From: Actinomadura macrotermitis | Lineage (GTDB): Bacteria; Actinomycetota; Actinomycetes; Streptosporangiales; Streptosporangiaceae | NCBI RefSeq assembly: GCF_009604375.1 | Contig: NZ_WEGH01000001.1 | Span: 2,170,001-2,234,000 of the forward strand | Direction of reading: 5' to 3' | Length of the DNA: 64,000 nt | In this document: positions 1-7,875 of the stretch, one piece after another | Numbering within the stretch: position 1 is the first letter of the stretch | Layout of the letters: each line of letters starts with the position of its first letter | Translations under genes and position numbers: made by a program | The notes under the pieces: generated by a model | Database searches by the model: none | The model's input: only the letters and a program-made list of their open reading frames with translations | Told to the model about the DNA's origin: nothing

Positions 1-722
1 TCGCAGATGCCGCGGTCGTAGGTCTCGGGCCAGATGTCCTCGCCGACGCCCTCGGTGAGGTAGGGGCGGCCGGTGCCGCCCGAGTAGACCGAGCCCTCGG
101 GGTCCGCGCCGATGATCTTGACGCGGCCGCCGGAGACCTCCTTCAGGTAGCGGCCGGTGCCGGTGATGGTGCCGCCGGTGCCGATGCCGGCGACGAAATG
201 GGTGATCTTTCCCTCGGTCTGTTCCCACAGCTCGGGACCGGTCGTCTCGTAGTGCGAGCGCGGGTTGTTCTGGTTGGTGTACTGGTTCGGCTTCCAGGCG
301 CCCGGGATCTCGGCGGCGAGGCGGTCCGACACCGAGTAGTAGGAGTCGGGGTGCTCCGGCGAGACGGCGGTCGGGCAGATCACGACCTCGGCGCCGTAGG
401 CGCGCAGCACGTCGATCTTGTCCTTGGCGACCTTGTCCGGGCACACGAACACGCACCGGTAGCCGCGCTCCTGCGCGACGATGGCCAGGCCGACGCCGGT
501 GTTGCCCGAGGTCGGCTCGACGATCGTGCCGCCGGGCGCCAGCTCCCCGGACTCCTCGGCGGCGTCGATCATCCGGATCGCGATGCGGTCCTTCACCGAG
601 CCGCCGGGGTTGAAGTACTCCACCTTGGCCAGCACCTGCGGGGCGAGCCCGGCGGTCACCTTGCGCAACCGCACCAGCGGGGTGTTGCCCATGAGCTCGA
701 CGAGCGAATCGTGTACGTGCAC
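1..722 (-). CDS. cbs: Cystathionine beta-synthase, partial (3' end beyond window)
   Basis: PLP-dependent enzyme that condenses serine with homocysteine to cystathionine in reverse transsulfuration, in the cytosol. The visible 240 residues carry the fold-type II signature: the N-terminal MGNTPLVRL, the PLP lysine in NPGGSVKDR near residue 40, the EPTSGNTG loop, and GIGTGGTITG, which binds the PLP phosphate. The stretch GEDIWPETYD near the window edge favours Cbs over CysK. The C-terminal part, where CBS-domain pairs would lie, is cut off. The GTG at 722 is chosen because AAGGA sits about 7 nt upstream. It is divergent from the SGNH hydrolase, an arrangement also seen in mycobacteria. A cysteine synthase is the alternative. 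Confidence 0.9.
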   Translation of the reverse strand, partial: MHVHDSLVELMGNTPLVRLRKVTAGLAPQVLAKVEYFNPGGSVKDRIAIRMIDAAEESGELAPGGTIVEPTSGNTGVGLAIVAQERGYRCVFVCPDKVAKDKIDVLRAYGAEVVICPTAVSPEHPDSYYSVSDRLAAEIPGAWKPNQYTNQNNPRSHYETTGPELWEQTEGKITHFVAGIGTGGTITGTGRYLKEVSGGRVKIIGADPEGSVYSGGTGRPYLTEGVGEDIWPETYDRGIC

Positions 723-844
723 CGCGACGTCCTTGTCGGTTTCGATCTTGCTGCATCCCCCGCTCGACCGGCAGGAACCGGGAGGGAAGGGATGTGATTT
801 CGGATAGATTTCAGTTTCGACGGTAGCCCAGAACGGCGGCACCG

Positions 845-875
845 GGCATCTAACCCCTGACGGGGTCTTCATGCC
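845..875 (+). promoter_or_regulatory. Small hairpin in the leader of the SGNH hydrolase gene
   Basis: Nested inverted repeats (GGCAT paired with ATGCC, and inside them CCCC-TGAC-GGGG) lie about 16 nt before the GGAGG ribosome site of the gene at 902. It could be an attenuator or simply a GC-rich chance stem; no U-tract follows. Confidence 0.3.
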
Positions 876-901
876 GGGTAACTACGGAGGGTCAACGCGT
901 C

Positions 902-1912
902 ATGCTGAGGGCGTTCACGGCGCGGCGGATCGCCGCCGCGGCGGCGTACGGGGGCGGCGGCATCACCGTGCTGGGCGGGGTGACGTTCGGCCTCGTGGTC
1001 GTCGAGGCCAAGCTGGCCCGCAAGATCATTCAGGGCACGCCGAGCGGTGCCCCGCCGGTCGCCGACGGGCTGTACGGCGCGTGGCTGCCGGGCGCCCCGC
1101 TGTCGTTCGCGATGCTCGGCGACTCCACCGCCGCCGGGCTCGGCGTGCACACCCCCGACGAGACGCCGGCGGCGCTGCTGGCCAACGGGCTGGCCTCGAT
1201 CGCGGGGCGGCCGGTGCGGCTGACCAACGTGGCCGTGTCGGGGTCGCGCTCGGAGATGCTGGCGGGCCAGGTCGAGCAGGCCCTGCAGGTGCGGCCCGAC
1301 GTCGCCGTCATCATGATCGGCGCCAACGACGTGACGGGCCGGGTCCCGGCCGCCGAGTCCGTCCGGCATCTCGGCACGGCCGTGGAGCGGCTGCACGCGG
1401 CGGGCTGCGAGGTCGTCGTGGGCACCTGCCCCGACCTCGGCTCGGTGAAGCCGGTGATGCAGCCGCTGCGCTGGTTCGCCCAGCGCGCCAGCCGGCAGCT
1501 CGCCGCCGCGCAGACGATCGCGGTGGTGGAGCGCGGCGGCCGGTCGGTGTCGCTCGGCGACCTGCTCGGCCGCGAGTTCGCCGCCGACCCGCGCGAGATG
1601 TTCAGCGCCGACCGCTACCACCCGTCCGCGCGCGGGTACGCGGCGGCGGCGATGGCGGTGCTGCCGTCGATGGCGGCCTCGCTCGGCCTGGACCCCGACC
1701 ACGAGGACGCCGCGCCCGCGGGCGGCGGCGTGCTGCCGGTGTACCTGGCGGCGGCCGAGGCAGCCGAGCGGCCGGGCACCGAGGTCGTCGGCACCCGGGT
1801 GGAGGGCCGCGAGCGCGGCCGCCGGGGCCGCTGGGCGGCGCTGCTGCGCCGCACCTCCGGGCAGCCGCTGGACGACGCCGGGATGAGGGAGAGCGCGCCG
1901 GGCGCGGCCTGA
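902..1912 (+). CDS. SGNH/GDSL-family hydrolase, membrane-anchored
   Basis: Predicted esterase or lipase of the SGNH superfamily, 336 aa. Block I is GDSTAAG with the nucleophile Ser75. Block III is GANDVTG near residue 143. The C-terminal block V is DRYHPS with the catalytic Asp and His near 237-240. A hydrophobic stretch at about residues 10-35 suggests an N-terminal anchor or uncleaved signal, so it probably acts at the outer face of the membrane. The last 70 residues are low-complexity and basic. The start has a GGAGG about 10 nt upstream. It lies between cbs and a thiolase as in the mycobacterial Rv1077-Rv1074c region; the substrate is unknown. Confidence 0.85.
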   Translation: MLRAFTARRIAAAAAYGGGGITVLGGVTFGLVVVEAKLARKIIQGTPSGAPPVADGLYGAWLPGAPLSFAMLGDSTAAGLGVHTPDETPAALLANGLASIAGRPVRLTNVAVSGSRSEMLAGQVEQALQVRPDVAVIMIGANDVTGRVPAAESVRHLGTAVERLHAAGCEVVVGTCPDLGSVKPVMQPLRWFAQRASRQLAAAQTIAVVERGGRSVSLGDLLGREFAADPREMFSADRYHPSARGYAAAAMAVLPSMAASLGLDPDHEDAAPAGGGVLPVYLAAAEAAERPGTEVVGTRVEGRERGRRGRWAALLRRTSGQPLDDAGMRESAPGAA

Positions 1913-1962
1913 GCGGTACGTCCGGGGCACCGTGGGTACGCACGGAGAATGAACCCGCACTC

Positions 1963-1983
1963 TGTTGGACTCAATGTCCAACA
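1963..1983. promoter_or_regulatory. Perfect palindrome, candidate operator upstream of the thiolase gene
   Basis: TGTTGGAC, five bases, then GTCCAACA: an 8-bp perfect inverted repeat centred about 120 bp before the thiolase start. A possible -10 (TAGATT) is at 2025-2030, so the palindrome lies upstream of it. Size and symmetry fit a TetR-family dimer site. The regulator is not identifiable here. Confidence 0.55.
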
Positions 1984-2093
1984 AACCTCACCCCCCGGCA
2001 TGTACCACCGCCGGGCGGACGGGCTAGATTGCTAGGTGACCGGCCAGTAACCACAGCCGGTGGCCAGAGGTCGTACGACAGGGAGTCCCTAAC

Positions 2094-3314
2094 ATGCCTG
2101 AGGCAGTCATCGTCGCCACCGCGCGCTCGCCCATCGGCCGCGCCTTCAAGGGGTCGCTGAAGGACATCCGTCCCGACGACCTCACCGCGCAGATGGTCAC
2201 CGCCGCGATGGCCCAGGTCCCGCAGCTGACCGCCGACCACATCGACGACCTGCTGCTCGGCTGCGGCCTGCCCGGCGGCGAGCAGGGGTACAACATGGGC
2301 CGCGTGGTCGCGGTCGAGCTCGGCTGGGACCAGGTCCCCGGCGCGACGATCACCCGCTACTGCTCGTCCTCGCTGCAGACCACCCGGATGGCGCTGCACG
2401 CGATCCGCTCGGGTGAGGCCGACGTCATCGTGTCGGCCGGTGTGGAGACCGTCAGCCGCTTCGCCAAGGGCAGCAGCGACGGCCTGCCCGACACCATGAA
2501 CCCGGTGTTCGACGACGCGCAGGCGCGCACCGCCAAGACCGCCGAGGGCGGCGCCGGCGTGTGGCACGACCCGCGCCAGGACGAGCAGATCCCCGACGTC
2601 TACATCGCGATGGGCCAGACCGCCGAGAACGTCGCCGGGCTGCGCGGGGTGTCCCGCCAGGCCCAGGACGAGTTCGCCGTCCGCTCCCAGAACCTGGCCG
2701 AGAAGGCCATCGCCAACGGCTTCTGGGAGAAGGACATCACCCCGGTCCTGCTGCCCGACGGCAGCACCCACGCCACCGACGACGGCCCGCGCGCCGGCAC
2801 CACCTACGAGAAGATCTCCCAGCTCCAGCCGGTGTTCCGGCCGGACGGCACCGTCACCGCCGGCAACTGCTGCCCGCTGAACGACGGCGCCGCCGCGCTG
2901 GTCGTGATGAGCGACACCAAGGCCGCCGAGCTCGGCATCACCCCGCTGGCCCGCGTGGTGTCCACCGGCGTGTCCGGCCTGTCCCCCGAGATCATGGGCC
3001 TCGGCCCGGTCGAGGCGTCCCGCAAGGCGCTCGCGCTGGCCGGCCTCACCATCGCCGACATCGACCTGGTCGAGATCAACGAGGCGTTCGCCGCGCAGGT
3101 GCTGCCGTCGGCCGACGAGCTCGGCATCGACATCGACAAGCTGAACGTCAACGGCGGCGCGATCGCGGTCGGCCACCCGTTCGGCATGACCGGCGCCCGG
3201 ATCACCTCCACGCTGATCAACAGCCTGAAGTTCCACGACAAGCAGTTCGGTCTGGAGACCATGTGCGTCGGCGGCGGCCAGGGCATGGCGATGGTGCTGG
3301 AGCGCCTCAGCTAA
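2094..3314 (+). CDS. Acetyl-CoA C-acyltransferase (thiolase), FadA3-like
   Basis: Thiolase family, 406 aa, catalysing thiolytic cleavage of 3-ketoacyl-CoA or the reverse Claisen condensation. The acyl-accepting Cys90 lies in YCSSSLQTT, the catalytic His361 in GGAIAVGHPFG, and the base Cys391 in CVGGGQG. Length and motif spacing are normal. It probably acts in fatty acid beta-oxidation, but biosynthetic acetoacetyl-CoA formation cannot be excluded. The start ATG is preceded by AGGGAG. Gene order with the SGNH hydrolase and cbs matches mycobacterial fadA3. The palindrome at 1963-1983 suggests control by a dimeric repressor. Confidence 0.93.
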   Translation: MPEAVIVATARSPIGRAFKGSLKDIRPDDLTAQMVTAAMAQVPQLTADHIDDLLLGCGLPGGEQGYNMGRVVAVELGWDQVPGATITRYCSSSLQTTRMALHAIRSGEADVIVSAGVETVSRFAKGSSDGLPDTMNPVFDDAQARTAKTAEGGAGVWHDPRQDEQIPDVYIAMGQTAENVAGLRGVSRQAQDEFAVRSQNLAEKAIANGFWEKDITPVLLPDGSTHATDDGPRAGTTYEKISQLQPVFRPDGTVTAGNCCPLNDGAAALVVMSDTKAAELGITPLARVVSTGVSGLSPEIMGLGPVEASRKALALAGLTIADIDLVEINEAFAAQVLPSADELGIDIDKLNVNGGAIAVGHPFGMTGARITSTLINSLKFHDKQFGLETMCVGGGQGMAMVLERLS

Positions 3315-3339
3315 GCGGTTCCTGATCGCACGGACCATC

Positions 3340-3373
3340 GTGGCCCGGCTCCCCGCGCGGGGGGCCGGGCCAC
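3340..3373 (+). terminator. Strong hairpin after the thiolase gene
   Basis: GTGGCCCGGC (3340-3349) pairs perfectly with GCCGGGCCAC (3364-3373), with an inner CCCC-GCGC-GGGG. It starts 26 bp after the thiolase stop. There is no T-run, as is usual for actinomycete terminators. Confidence 0.75.
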
Positions 3374-3508
3374 CGGCGTTTTCGGAGCTGATCGATCCGG
3401 TAATAAAGGATCTACGTAACCGGAGCGATAGGTGCCCGTTAGGGGGTTGTCACATCGGGGCCGCTGATGCAAAGTCGGCAGGAAGAGCCCCGGGACCTGG
3501 AGGTGCCT

Positions 3509-3736
3509 ATGTCACTGAGCCACTCGCCGGACACGCACAGCAAGCTCATCGCACGAATCCCGCAGGTCACCGGTCGTGGCCTCCCCGAGTGGTTCACCAC
3601 CATCGAGAACGGACCCTCGTTCCTGCGCTGCGAGGAACGCAGCCACTGGCTCGCCGAAGAGCACGGCCTCTCCCACGGCTACGCCGCGGCCCTGGTGCGC
3701 GAACACGAACGCGCCCGCCGCGAGCGCCACTACTGA
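3509..3736 (+). CDS. Small DUF4287-like protein
   Basis: 75-aa soluble protein. Its core (TGRGLPEWF, then a helix ending in HGLSHGYAAALVREHERARRE) resembles the short DUF4287 proteins common in actinobacteria; the function of that family is unknown. The ATG at 3509 is favoured over the in-frame upstream start because GGAGG lies at 3499-3503. The gene stands alone between two strong hairpins, so it should be monocistronic. The 135 bp upstream is comparatively AT-rich and probably holds its promoter, but I could not define -35 and -10 boxes with confidence. Confidence 0.7.
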   Translation: MSLSHSPDTHSKLIARIPQVTGRGLPEWFTTIENGPSFLRCEERSHWLAEEHGLSHGYAAALVREHERARRERHY

Positions 3737-3847
3737 CCGCACGCCCCACCGGGCGCCACCACGCTTCGTGGGGTCCCGCCAGAGGATCATCACCGTCGCC
3801 GGCACGCTACGCGTCTCCGGCCACCGGCGCCGAGACCCCACAACGAA

Positions 3848-3884
3848 CCGGCCCCCCTGCCGCTCGATCCGGCAGGGGGGCCGG
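3848..3884. terminator. Bidirectional terminator hairpin
   Basis: A perfect 15-bp stem, 3848-3862 against 3870-3884, with a 7-nt loop. It lies between the DUF4287-like gene (read rightward) and the Bax-inhibitor-like gene (read leftward) and can serve both. Confidence 0.85.
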
Positions 3885-3902
3885 CGCGTTCGCGCGGGAC
3901 GG

Positions 3903-4688
3903 TCAGTCGCGCAGGTACGACAGCAGCCGCAGCAGCTCCAGGTAGATCCACACCAGGCTGAGCACCAGGCCGAACGCGCAGTACCAGGCGAACTTCTCCG
4001 GCGCCCCGCCGCGCACGCCCTGCTCGATCTGGTCGAAGTCCAGCAGCAGGAAGAAGCAGCCGAGCACGATCGCCAGCACGCTGAAGGCGATGCCGAGCGG
4101 GCCGTTCTCGCGGATCCCGATGCCGGTGTCGTTGAACAGGCCGACGACCAGGTTGACCAGCATCAGCCCGACCATCGCCAGGCCGGCCGCCACCACGAAG
4201 CGGGCGAGCTTGGGCGTCACCCGGATGATCTTCAGCGAGTGCACCGCGAGCATCGCGGCGAAGGCCAGCGCGGTGCCGAGCACCGCCTGGAAGACCACGC
4301 CGTTGTAGAGGGTGTTGTAGGCGTGGCTGATCGCGCCGACGCCGACGCCGTACACCGCCGAGAAGATCAGCACCAGCGGCGCGTTGGCCTTCTGCGCGAA
4401 GCTGATGTACAGCCCGATGCCGAGCTGCAGCACGAAGGCGACGACGGCGACCGCCAGGGCCGTCTGCAGCGGCACCAGCACCCAGGTGAGCGCGCCGGCC
4501 ACCACCAGCGCCGCCAGGCTGAGGAAGCCCCGGACCACGACGTCGTCGTAGGTCATCGTGCGTTCGGCCGGCGGCGTGTAGGAGGGGGCGTTGTACATGT
4601 CGTGCAGCTGTTCGGGCGTCGGCGTGCCGTACGCGCCCGCCTGGCGCCCGAAGTTGCCACCCCGGAACGCGGGGTTCCTGCTTTCCAC
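3903..4688 (-). CDS. Bax inhibitor-1 / YccA family membrane protein
   Basis: Integral membrane protein of the BI-1 (TMBIM) family, 261 aa, with seven hydrophobic segments after a soluble N-terminal tail of about 50 residues that contains ERTMTYDDVVVR. The C-terminal FDQIEQG and PEKFAWYCAFGL...LVWIYLELLRLL are typical of the actinobacterial family. Relatives act as pH-sensitive calcium leak channels or stress regulators; the bacterial role is not settled. A GTG start at 4688 (MESRNPAF...) is preferred over ATG 4700 and TTG 4715 because GGAGG sits 5 nt before it. No operon partner. Confidence 0.88.
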   Translation of the reverse strand: MESRNPAFRGGNFGRQAGAYGTPTPEQLHDMYNAPSYTPPAERTMTYDDVVVRGFLSLAALVVAGALTWVLVPLQTALAVAVVAFVLQLGIGLYISFAQKANAPLVLIFSAVYGVGVGAISHAYNTLYNGVVFQAVLGTALAFAAMLAVHSLKIIRVTPKLARFVVAAGLAMVGLMLVNLVVGLFNDTGIGIRENGPLGIAFSVLAIVLGCFFLLLDFDQIEQGVRGGAPEKFAWYCAFGLVLSLVWIYLELLRLLSYLRD

Positions 4689-4810
4689 TTCTGCCTCCAT
4701 TGGTACCGGGACCAACTGCCAAGTTTAGACGTCCGGGCCGCCACGAACGTTCCCGATCAATAACGGTTGACACCGGGCGCGGGGCCGGCGGCGCGGGGCC
4801 CGGACGTGCC

Positions 4811-4842
4811 GAAGGCCGACGTCCCGCCGGACGCCGGCCTTC
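4811..4842 (-). terminator. Hairpin immediately 3' of the tRNA-like gene
   Basis: GAAGGCCG...GTCC-CGCC-GGAC...CGGCCTTC, a near-perfect stem of 8 + 4 bp interrupted by one 2-nt mismatch. It begins 6 nt after the tRNA 3' end, as expected for a single-tRNA transcript. Confidence 0.7.
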
Positions 4843-4848
4843 CCGCGG

Positions 4849-4923
4849 TGCCCCTGGTCGGATTCGAACCGACACAATTAAGCTCTTTTAGGGAGCCCGC
4901 CTCTGCCTTTGGGCCACAGGGGC
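4849..4923 (-). tRNA. tRNA-like gene with non-canonical anticodon loop (apparent UAA)
   Basis: 75 nt that fold as a class I cloverleaf. The 7-bp acceptor stem is perfect (GCCCCTG with CAGGGGC) and the discriminator is A73. U8 and G9 are present, the D-stem is GCC/GGC, and the D-loop holds GG. The anticodon stem is GGCTC/GAGCT, the variable loop 7 nt, and the T-arm is GTCGG-TTCGAAT-CCGAC. CCA is not encoded (CCG follows). The anticodon loop reads CCTAAAA, so position 33 is C instead of the near-universal U, and positions 34-36 are TAA. A UAA anticodon would read the Leu codon UUA, but leucine tRNAs are class II with a long variable arm. Amino acid identity is therefore uncertain; a pseudo-tRNA is possible. 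Confidence 0.75.
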
Positions 4924-5008
4924 GGGCGATATCTTACCGAGACACCCGGCGATCACCGCGAACCGTTATTAGGCCGCGGGTAATGAGACGGGAACGAATA
5001 AATCGGCC

Positions 5009-6244
5009 TCAGCGGCTCAGCACGGCCCGGTCCTCGACCAGCGTGGTCCCGGCCCGGCCGTCCCGGTCGCGGCGGATCGCCGCGATCTCGTGCACGCCGA
5101 TGCGGCCGCTCTCGCACGCCAGCGCGGACGCGGCGAGGTAGAGCAGCCAGACCCGGGCCCGGCCCGGCCCGGCGAGCTCGGCGCACCGGTCCCAGTGCCG
5201 CTGCAGGCCGGCCGCCCAGGCGCGCAGGGTGCGGGCGTGGTGCTCGCGCAGCGCGGTGACGCCGCGCACCTCCAGCCCGGCGTCCTCCAGGGCGCCGACG
5301 ACCTCGCCGAGCGGCCGCAGCTCGCCGTCCTCGGGGAACATGTAGCTGGTGGTGAAGGTCCGCCTCACCTGGTGCGGGCCGGGGCGGCGCACCTGCTGCT
5401 GCAGGAGCAGCCGCCCGCCGGGGGCGAGCAGCTCGTACAGCCGCGGCACCGCGCGGTCCAGCGCCTCCGGCCCGGCCAGGCCGATGATGGCGTCGTAGGG
5501 GCCGTCGCCGGCCTCGGCCAGGTCGAAGCCGCGGGCCTGCACGCCCTCGCCGGCGACCCGCGCGGCCTGCTCGGCGGTGCGGGTGAGCGCGACGACGGAG
5601 GCGCCCTGCGCGGCGGCGTGCCGGGCGAACGCGCCCCAGCCTGCGTTGAGGTCCAGCACCCGGGCGCCGGGGAACAGCCCGAGCCGCTCGGCGGCCGCCT
5701 CCAGCGCGGCGCGCTGCGCGTCGGCCAGGTCCAGGGCCTGGTCCCACAGGCCGCTGCCGTGCGCGAGGGTCTCGCCGAGCAGCAGCTCGAAGAAGGCCGC
5801 CGACTCCTCCAGCGGGCCGGCCGGGCCGGGCCCGCGGCGGCCCGCGGGGAACTCCTCGGCGGGCGGCCTCGGCTCGGGGCCGACCGCGCCGAGGGTGACC
5901 GCGGTGCGCACGATCTCGCGCTTGTCGTCGCTGTTCAGCCGGATCGGCTCGTCACCGCTGCGCATCACCCGCTGCACCGCGCCGAGCGCGGCGAACACGT
6001 CGCCCTCGATGTCCAGCTCGCCCGCCACGTAGGCGCGGACCAGGCCGATCTCGCCGGGCTTCCACAGCAGCCGGCGCAGCGCGCGCCGGTGCCGGATGAC
6101 GAAGGCGGGCGCGCCCGCCGGGCCGATGGAGCTGCCGTCCCAGGCGCGGACCTGGACCGGCAGCTCGGCGGCGGCGTCCTGCTCCTCGCCGAGCAGGATC
6201 CTGGTGATCAGCGGCGCGAGCCTGGAGGCGACACCGTCGTGCAT
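5009..6244 (-). CDS. Divergent cyclopropane-fatty-acid-synthase-like SAM methyltransferase
   Basis: 411 aa with the overall layout of cyclopropane-fatty-acyl-phospholipid synthases: an N-terminal lipid-binding segment (VIRHRRALRRLLW...GLVRAYVAGELDIEGD), then a Rossmann methyltransferase with SAM motif VLDLNAGWG near residue 200, and the C-terminal HHARTLRAW and CESGRIGVHEI. Key positions differ from active enzymes: the usual GCGWG is NAGWG, and the EHVG segment carrying catalytic Glu is AGPEAL. Activity may be altered. The ATG at 6244 has GGGGGAGG 8 nt upstream. It lies 23 bp after the NADH dehydrogenase gene and is probably cotranscribed. Known relatives modify unsaturated phospholipid acyl chains at the membrane. 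Confidence 0.75.
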   Translation of the reverse strand: MHDGVASRLAPLITRILLGEEQDAAAELPVQVRAWDGSSIGPAGAPAFVIRHRRALRRLLWKPGEIGLVRAYVAGELDIEGDVFAALGAVQRVMRSGDEPIRLNSDDKREIVRTAVTLGAVGPEPRPPAEEFPAGRRGPGPAGPLEESAAFFELLLGETLAHGSGLWDQALDLADAQRAALEAAAERLGLFPGARVLDLNAGWGAFARHAAAQGASVVALTRTAEQAARVAGEGVQARGFDLAEAGDGPYDAIIGLAGPEALDRAVPRLYELLAPGGRLLLQQQVRRPGPHQVRRTFTTSYMFPEDGELRPLGEVVGALEDAGLEVRGVTALREHHARTLRAWAAGLQRHWDRCAELAGPGRARVWLLYLAASALACESGRIGVHEIAAIRRDRDGRAGTTLVEDRAVLSR

Positions 6245-6267
6245 CCGGACCGCCTCCCCCTTCGTTC

Positions 6268-7617
6268 TCAGTCCCTGCTGGCGAGCTCGAACTCCTCCCG
6301 GGGCCGTTCGAGCTCGGCGAGGGACACGATCTCGCGCCGGAAGAACAGCGCGAGCGTCCAGTCCGCCGTGACGCGCATCTTGCGATTGAGCGTCGGCATC
6401 CGAGACAGATGGTAGGTGCGGTGCATGAACCATGCGAGAAGGCCACGCAGTTTGATCCCGTAGACGTTCGCCACACCCTTGTGCAGCCCGAGCCCGGCGA
6501 CCGACCCGACGTAGGCGTGCTTGTAGGGCTTGCGGGTCTTGCCGCGCAGGTCGGCGACGATGTTGTCGGCGAGCACCTTGGCCTGGCGGACGGCGTGCTG
6601 GGCGTTCGGCGCGGTCCACTCGCCGGTGTCGGTGAGGTCGGGCACCCGGGCGTTGTCGCCGGCGGTGTAGACGCCCTCGGCGCCCTCGACGGTGAGCTCG
6701 GCGGTCGCCTTGACGCGGCCCTTGTCGTCGATCGGCAGGTCGCTCTGGCGGACGACCGGGTGCGCCTTGACGCCGGCGGTCCACACCAGCGTCCCGGCGT
6801 CGAACCCCTCGCCGCCGCTCAGCTCGATCCGGCCGCCCACCGCGGACTTCAGCATCGTGCCCAGCTTGATCTCGATGCCGCGGCGGCGCAGCGCCTCGAC
6901 GGTCCACTCGCCCATCTCGGGGCCGACCTCGGGCAGGATGCGGTCCGCGGCCTCGACCATCATCCAGCGCATGTCGGAGGCGTCGATGTTCGGATACCAG
7001 CGGCAGGCGTCGCGGGCCATGTCCTCCAGTTCGGCGAGGGCCTCCACGCCGGCGAAGCCGCCGCCGACGAACACGAAGGTGAGCGCGCGGCGGCGGACGT
7101 CGGGGTCGTCGTTGGAGGCGGCGATGTCCAGCTGGTGCAGGACGTGGTTGCGCAGGTAGATGGCCTCCTCGACGGTCTTGAACCCGATCCCGCACTCGGC
7201 CAGGCCCGGGATCGGCAGCGTCCGGGAGATCGAGCCGAGCGCGACCACCAGCCGGTCGTAGCCCGCCCGCACGGCCTGCGCGTCGTCGTCGGGGGCGGCG
7301 CCGGCGGGCGTGTAGGTGAGGGTGCGCGACGCGTGGTCGATGCCGGTCACGTAGCCGTTCACGACCCGGCAGCGCTTGAGGACGCGGCGGAGCGGCGCCA
7401 CGACGTGCCGGGGCTCCAGGTTCCCGGCCGCGGCCTCGGGCAGGAACGGCTGGTAGGTCATGTAGGACTGGGGGTCGATCACGGTGATGACGACCTCACC
7501 GCGCCGCAGCTCGCCGCGCAGCTTCCGCTGCAGGCGGAGCGCGGTGTACATGCCGACGTACCCACCGCCGGCGATGACGATCTGTTTCGCAGACTCATGC
7601 GGACTTTGAGGGGACAT
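6268..7617 (-). CDS. NAD(P)/FAD-dependent oxidoreductase, type II NADH dehydrogenase-like
   Basis: 449 aa, two dinucleotide-binding domains. The FAD motif is VIAGGGYVG at residues 13-21, the NAD(P) motif is FVFVGGGFAGVEAL near 168, and TAGDNARVPD closes the FAD site. PFLPEAAAGNLEPRHVV is typical of the NDH-2 family. The C-terminal 50 residues contain the amphipathic membrane-binding stretch seen in NDH-2. It would pass electrons from NADH to menaquinone without pumping protons. It heads a two-gene unit with the methyltransferase at 5009. The start ATG has no strong Shine-Dalgarno site. Confidence 0.88.
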   Translation of the reverse strand: MSPQSPHESAKQIVIAGGGYVGMYTALRLQRKLRGELRRGEVVITVIDPQSYMTYQPFLPEAAAGNLEPRHVVAPLRRVLKRCRVVNGYVTGIDHASRTLTYTPAGAAPDDDAQAVRAGYDRLVVALGSISRTLPIPGLAECGIGFKTVEEAIYLRNHVLHQLDIAASNDDPDVRRRALTFVFVGGGFAGVEALAELEDMARDACRWYPNIDASDMRWMMVEAADRILPEVGPEMGEWTVEALRRRGIEIKLGTMLKSAVGGRIELSGGEGFDAGTLVWTAGVKAHPVVRQSDLPIDDKGRVKATAELTVEGAEGVYTAGDNARVPDLTDTGEWTAPNAQHAVRQAKVLADNIVADLRGKTRKPYKHAYVGSVAGLGLHKGVANVYGIKLRGLLAWFMHRTYHLSRMPTLNRKMRVTADWTLALFFRREIVSLAELERPREEFELASRD

Positions 7618-7786
7618 GCCCGGACCGGTACCCCGATATCACCCGGGTTCACGTCGAAGCGCCGCGGCGAACTTTCCCGAAAAATCTCCGAACCCCGCCG
7701 CACCTTCCGGCATCTCATCTGTTGTACCGCCGAGAGGGCCCCGGGAGACCGGGGCCGGCGGAGGCGGGACAGGGCCGGACGGGGGC

Positions 7787-7847
7787 CCGAACGGACGGGG
7801 CGGTGCAGTCGACCGGCGGGGGGTCGGCCGCCGCCCTGTCCGTTCGG
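7787..7847 (-). terminator. Long hairpin downstream of the uracil-DNA glycosylase gene
   Basis: A 17-bp stem (7787-7803 with 7831-7847, one G-T pair) enclosing a 27-nt loop. A second perfect stem (GGCCCCGG-GAGA-CCGGGGCC) sits at 7737-7756. Together they fill much of the 258-bp gap between the two leftward genes at 6268 and 7876 and probably end glycosylase transcription. Confidence 0.65.
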
Positions 7848-7875
7848 CCAGGCCCTGCCCCGCTGCCATCCCGGC

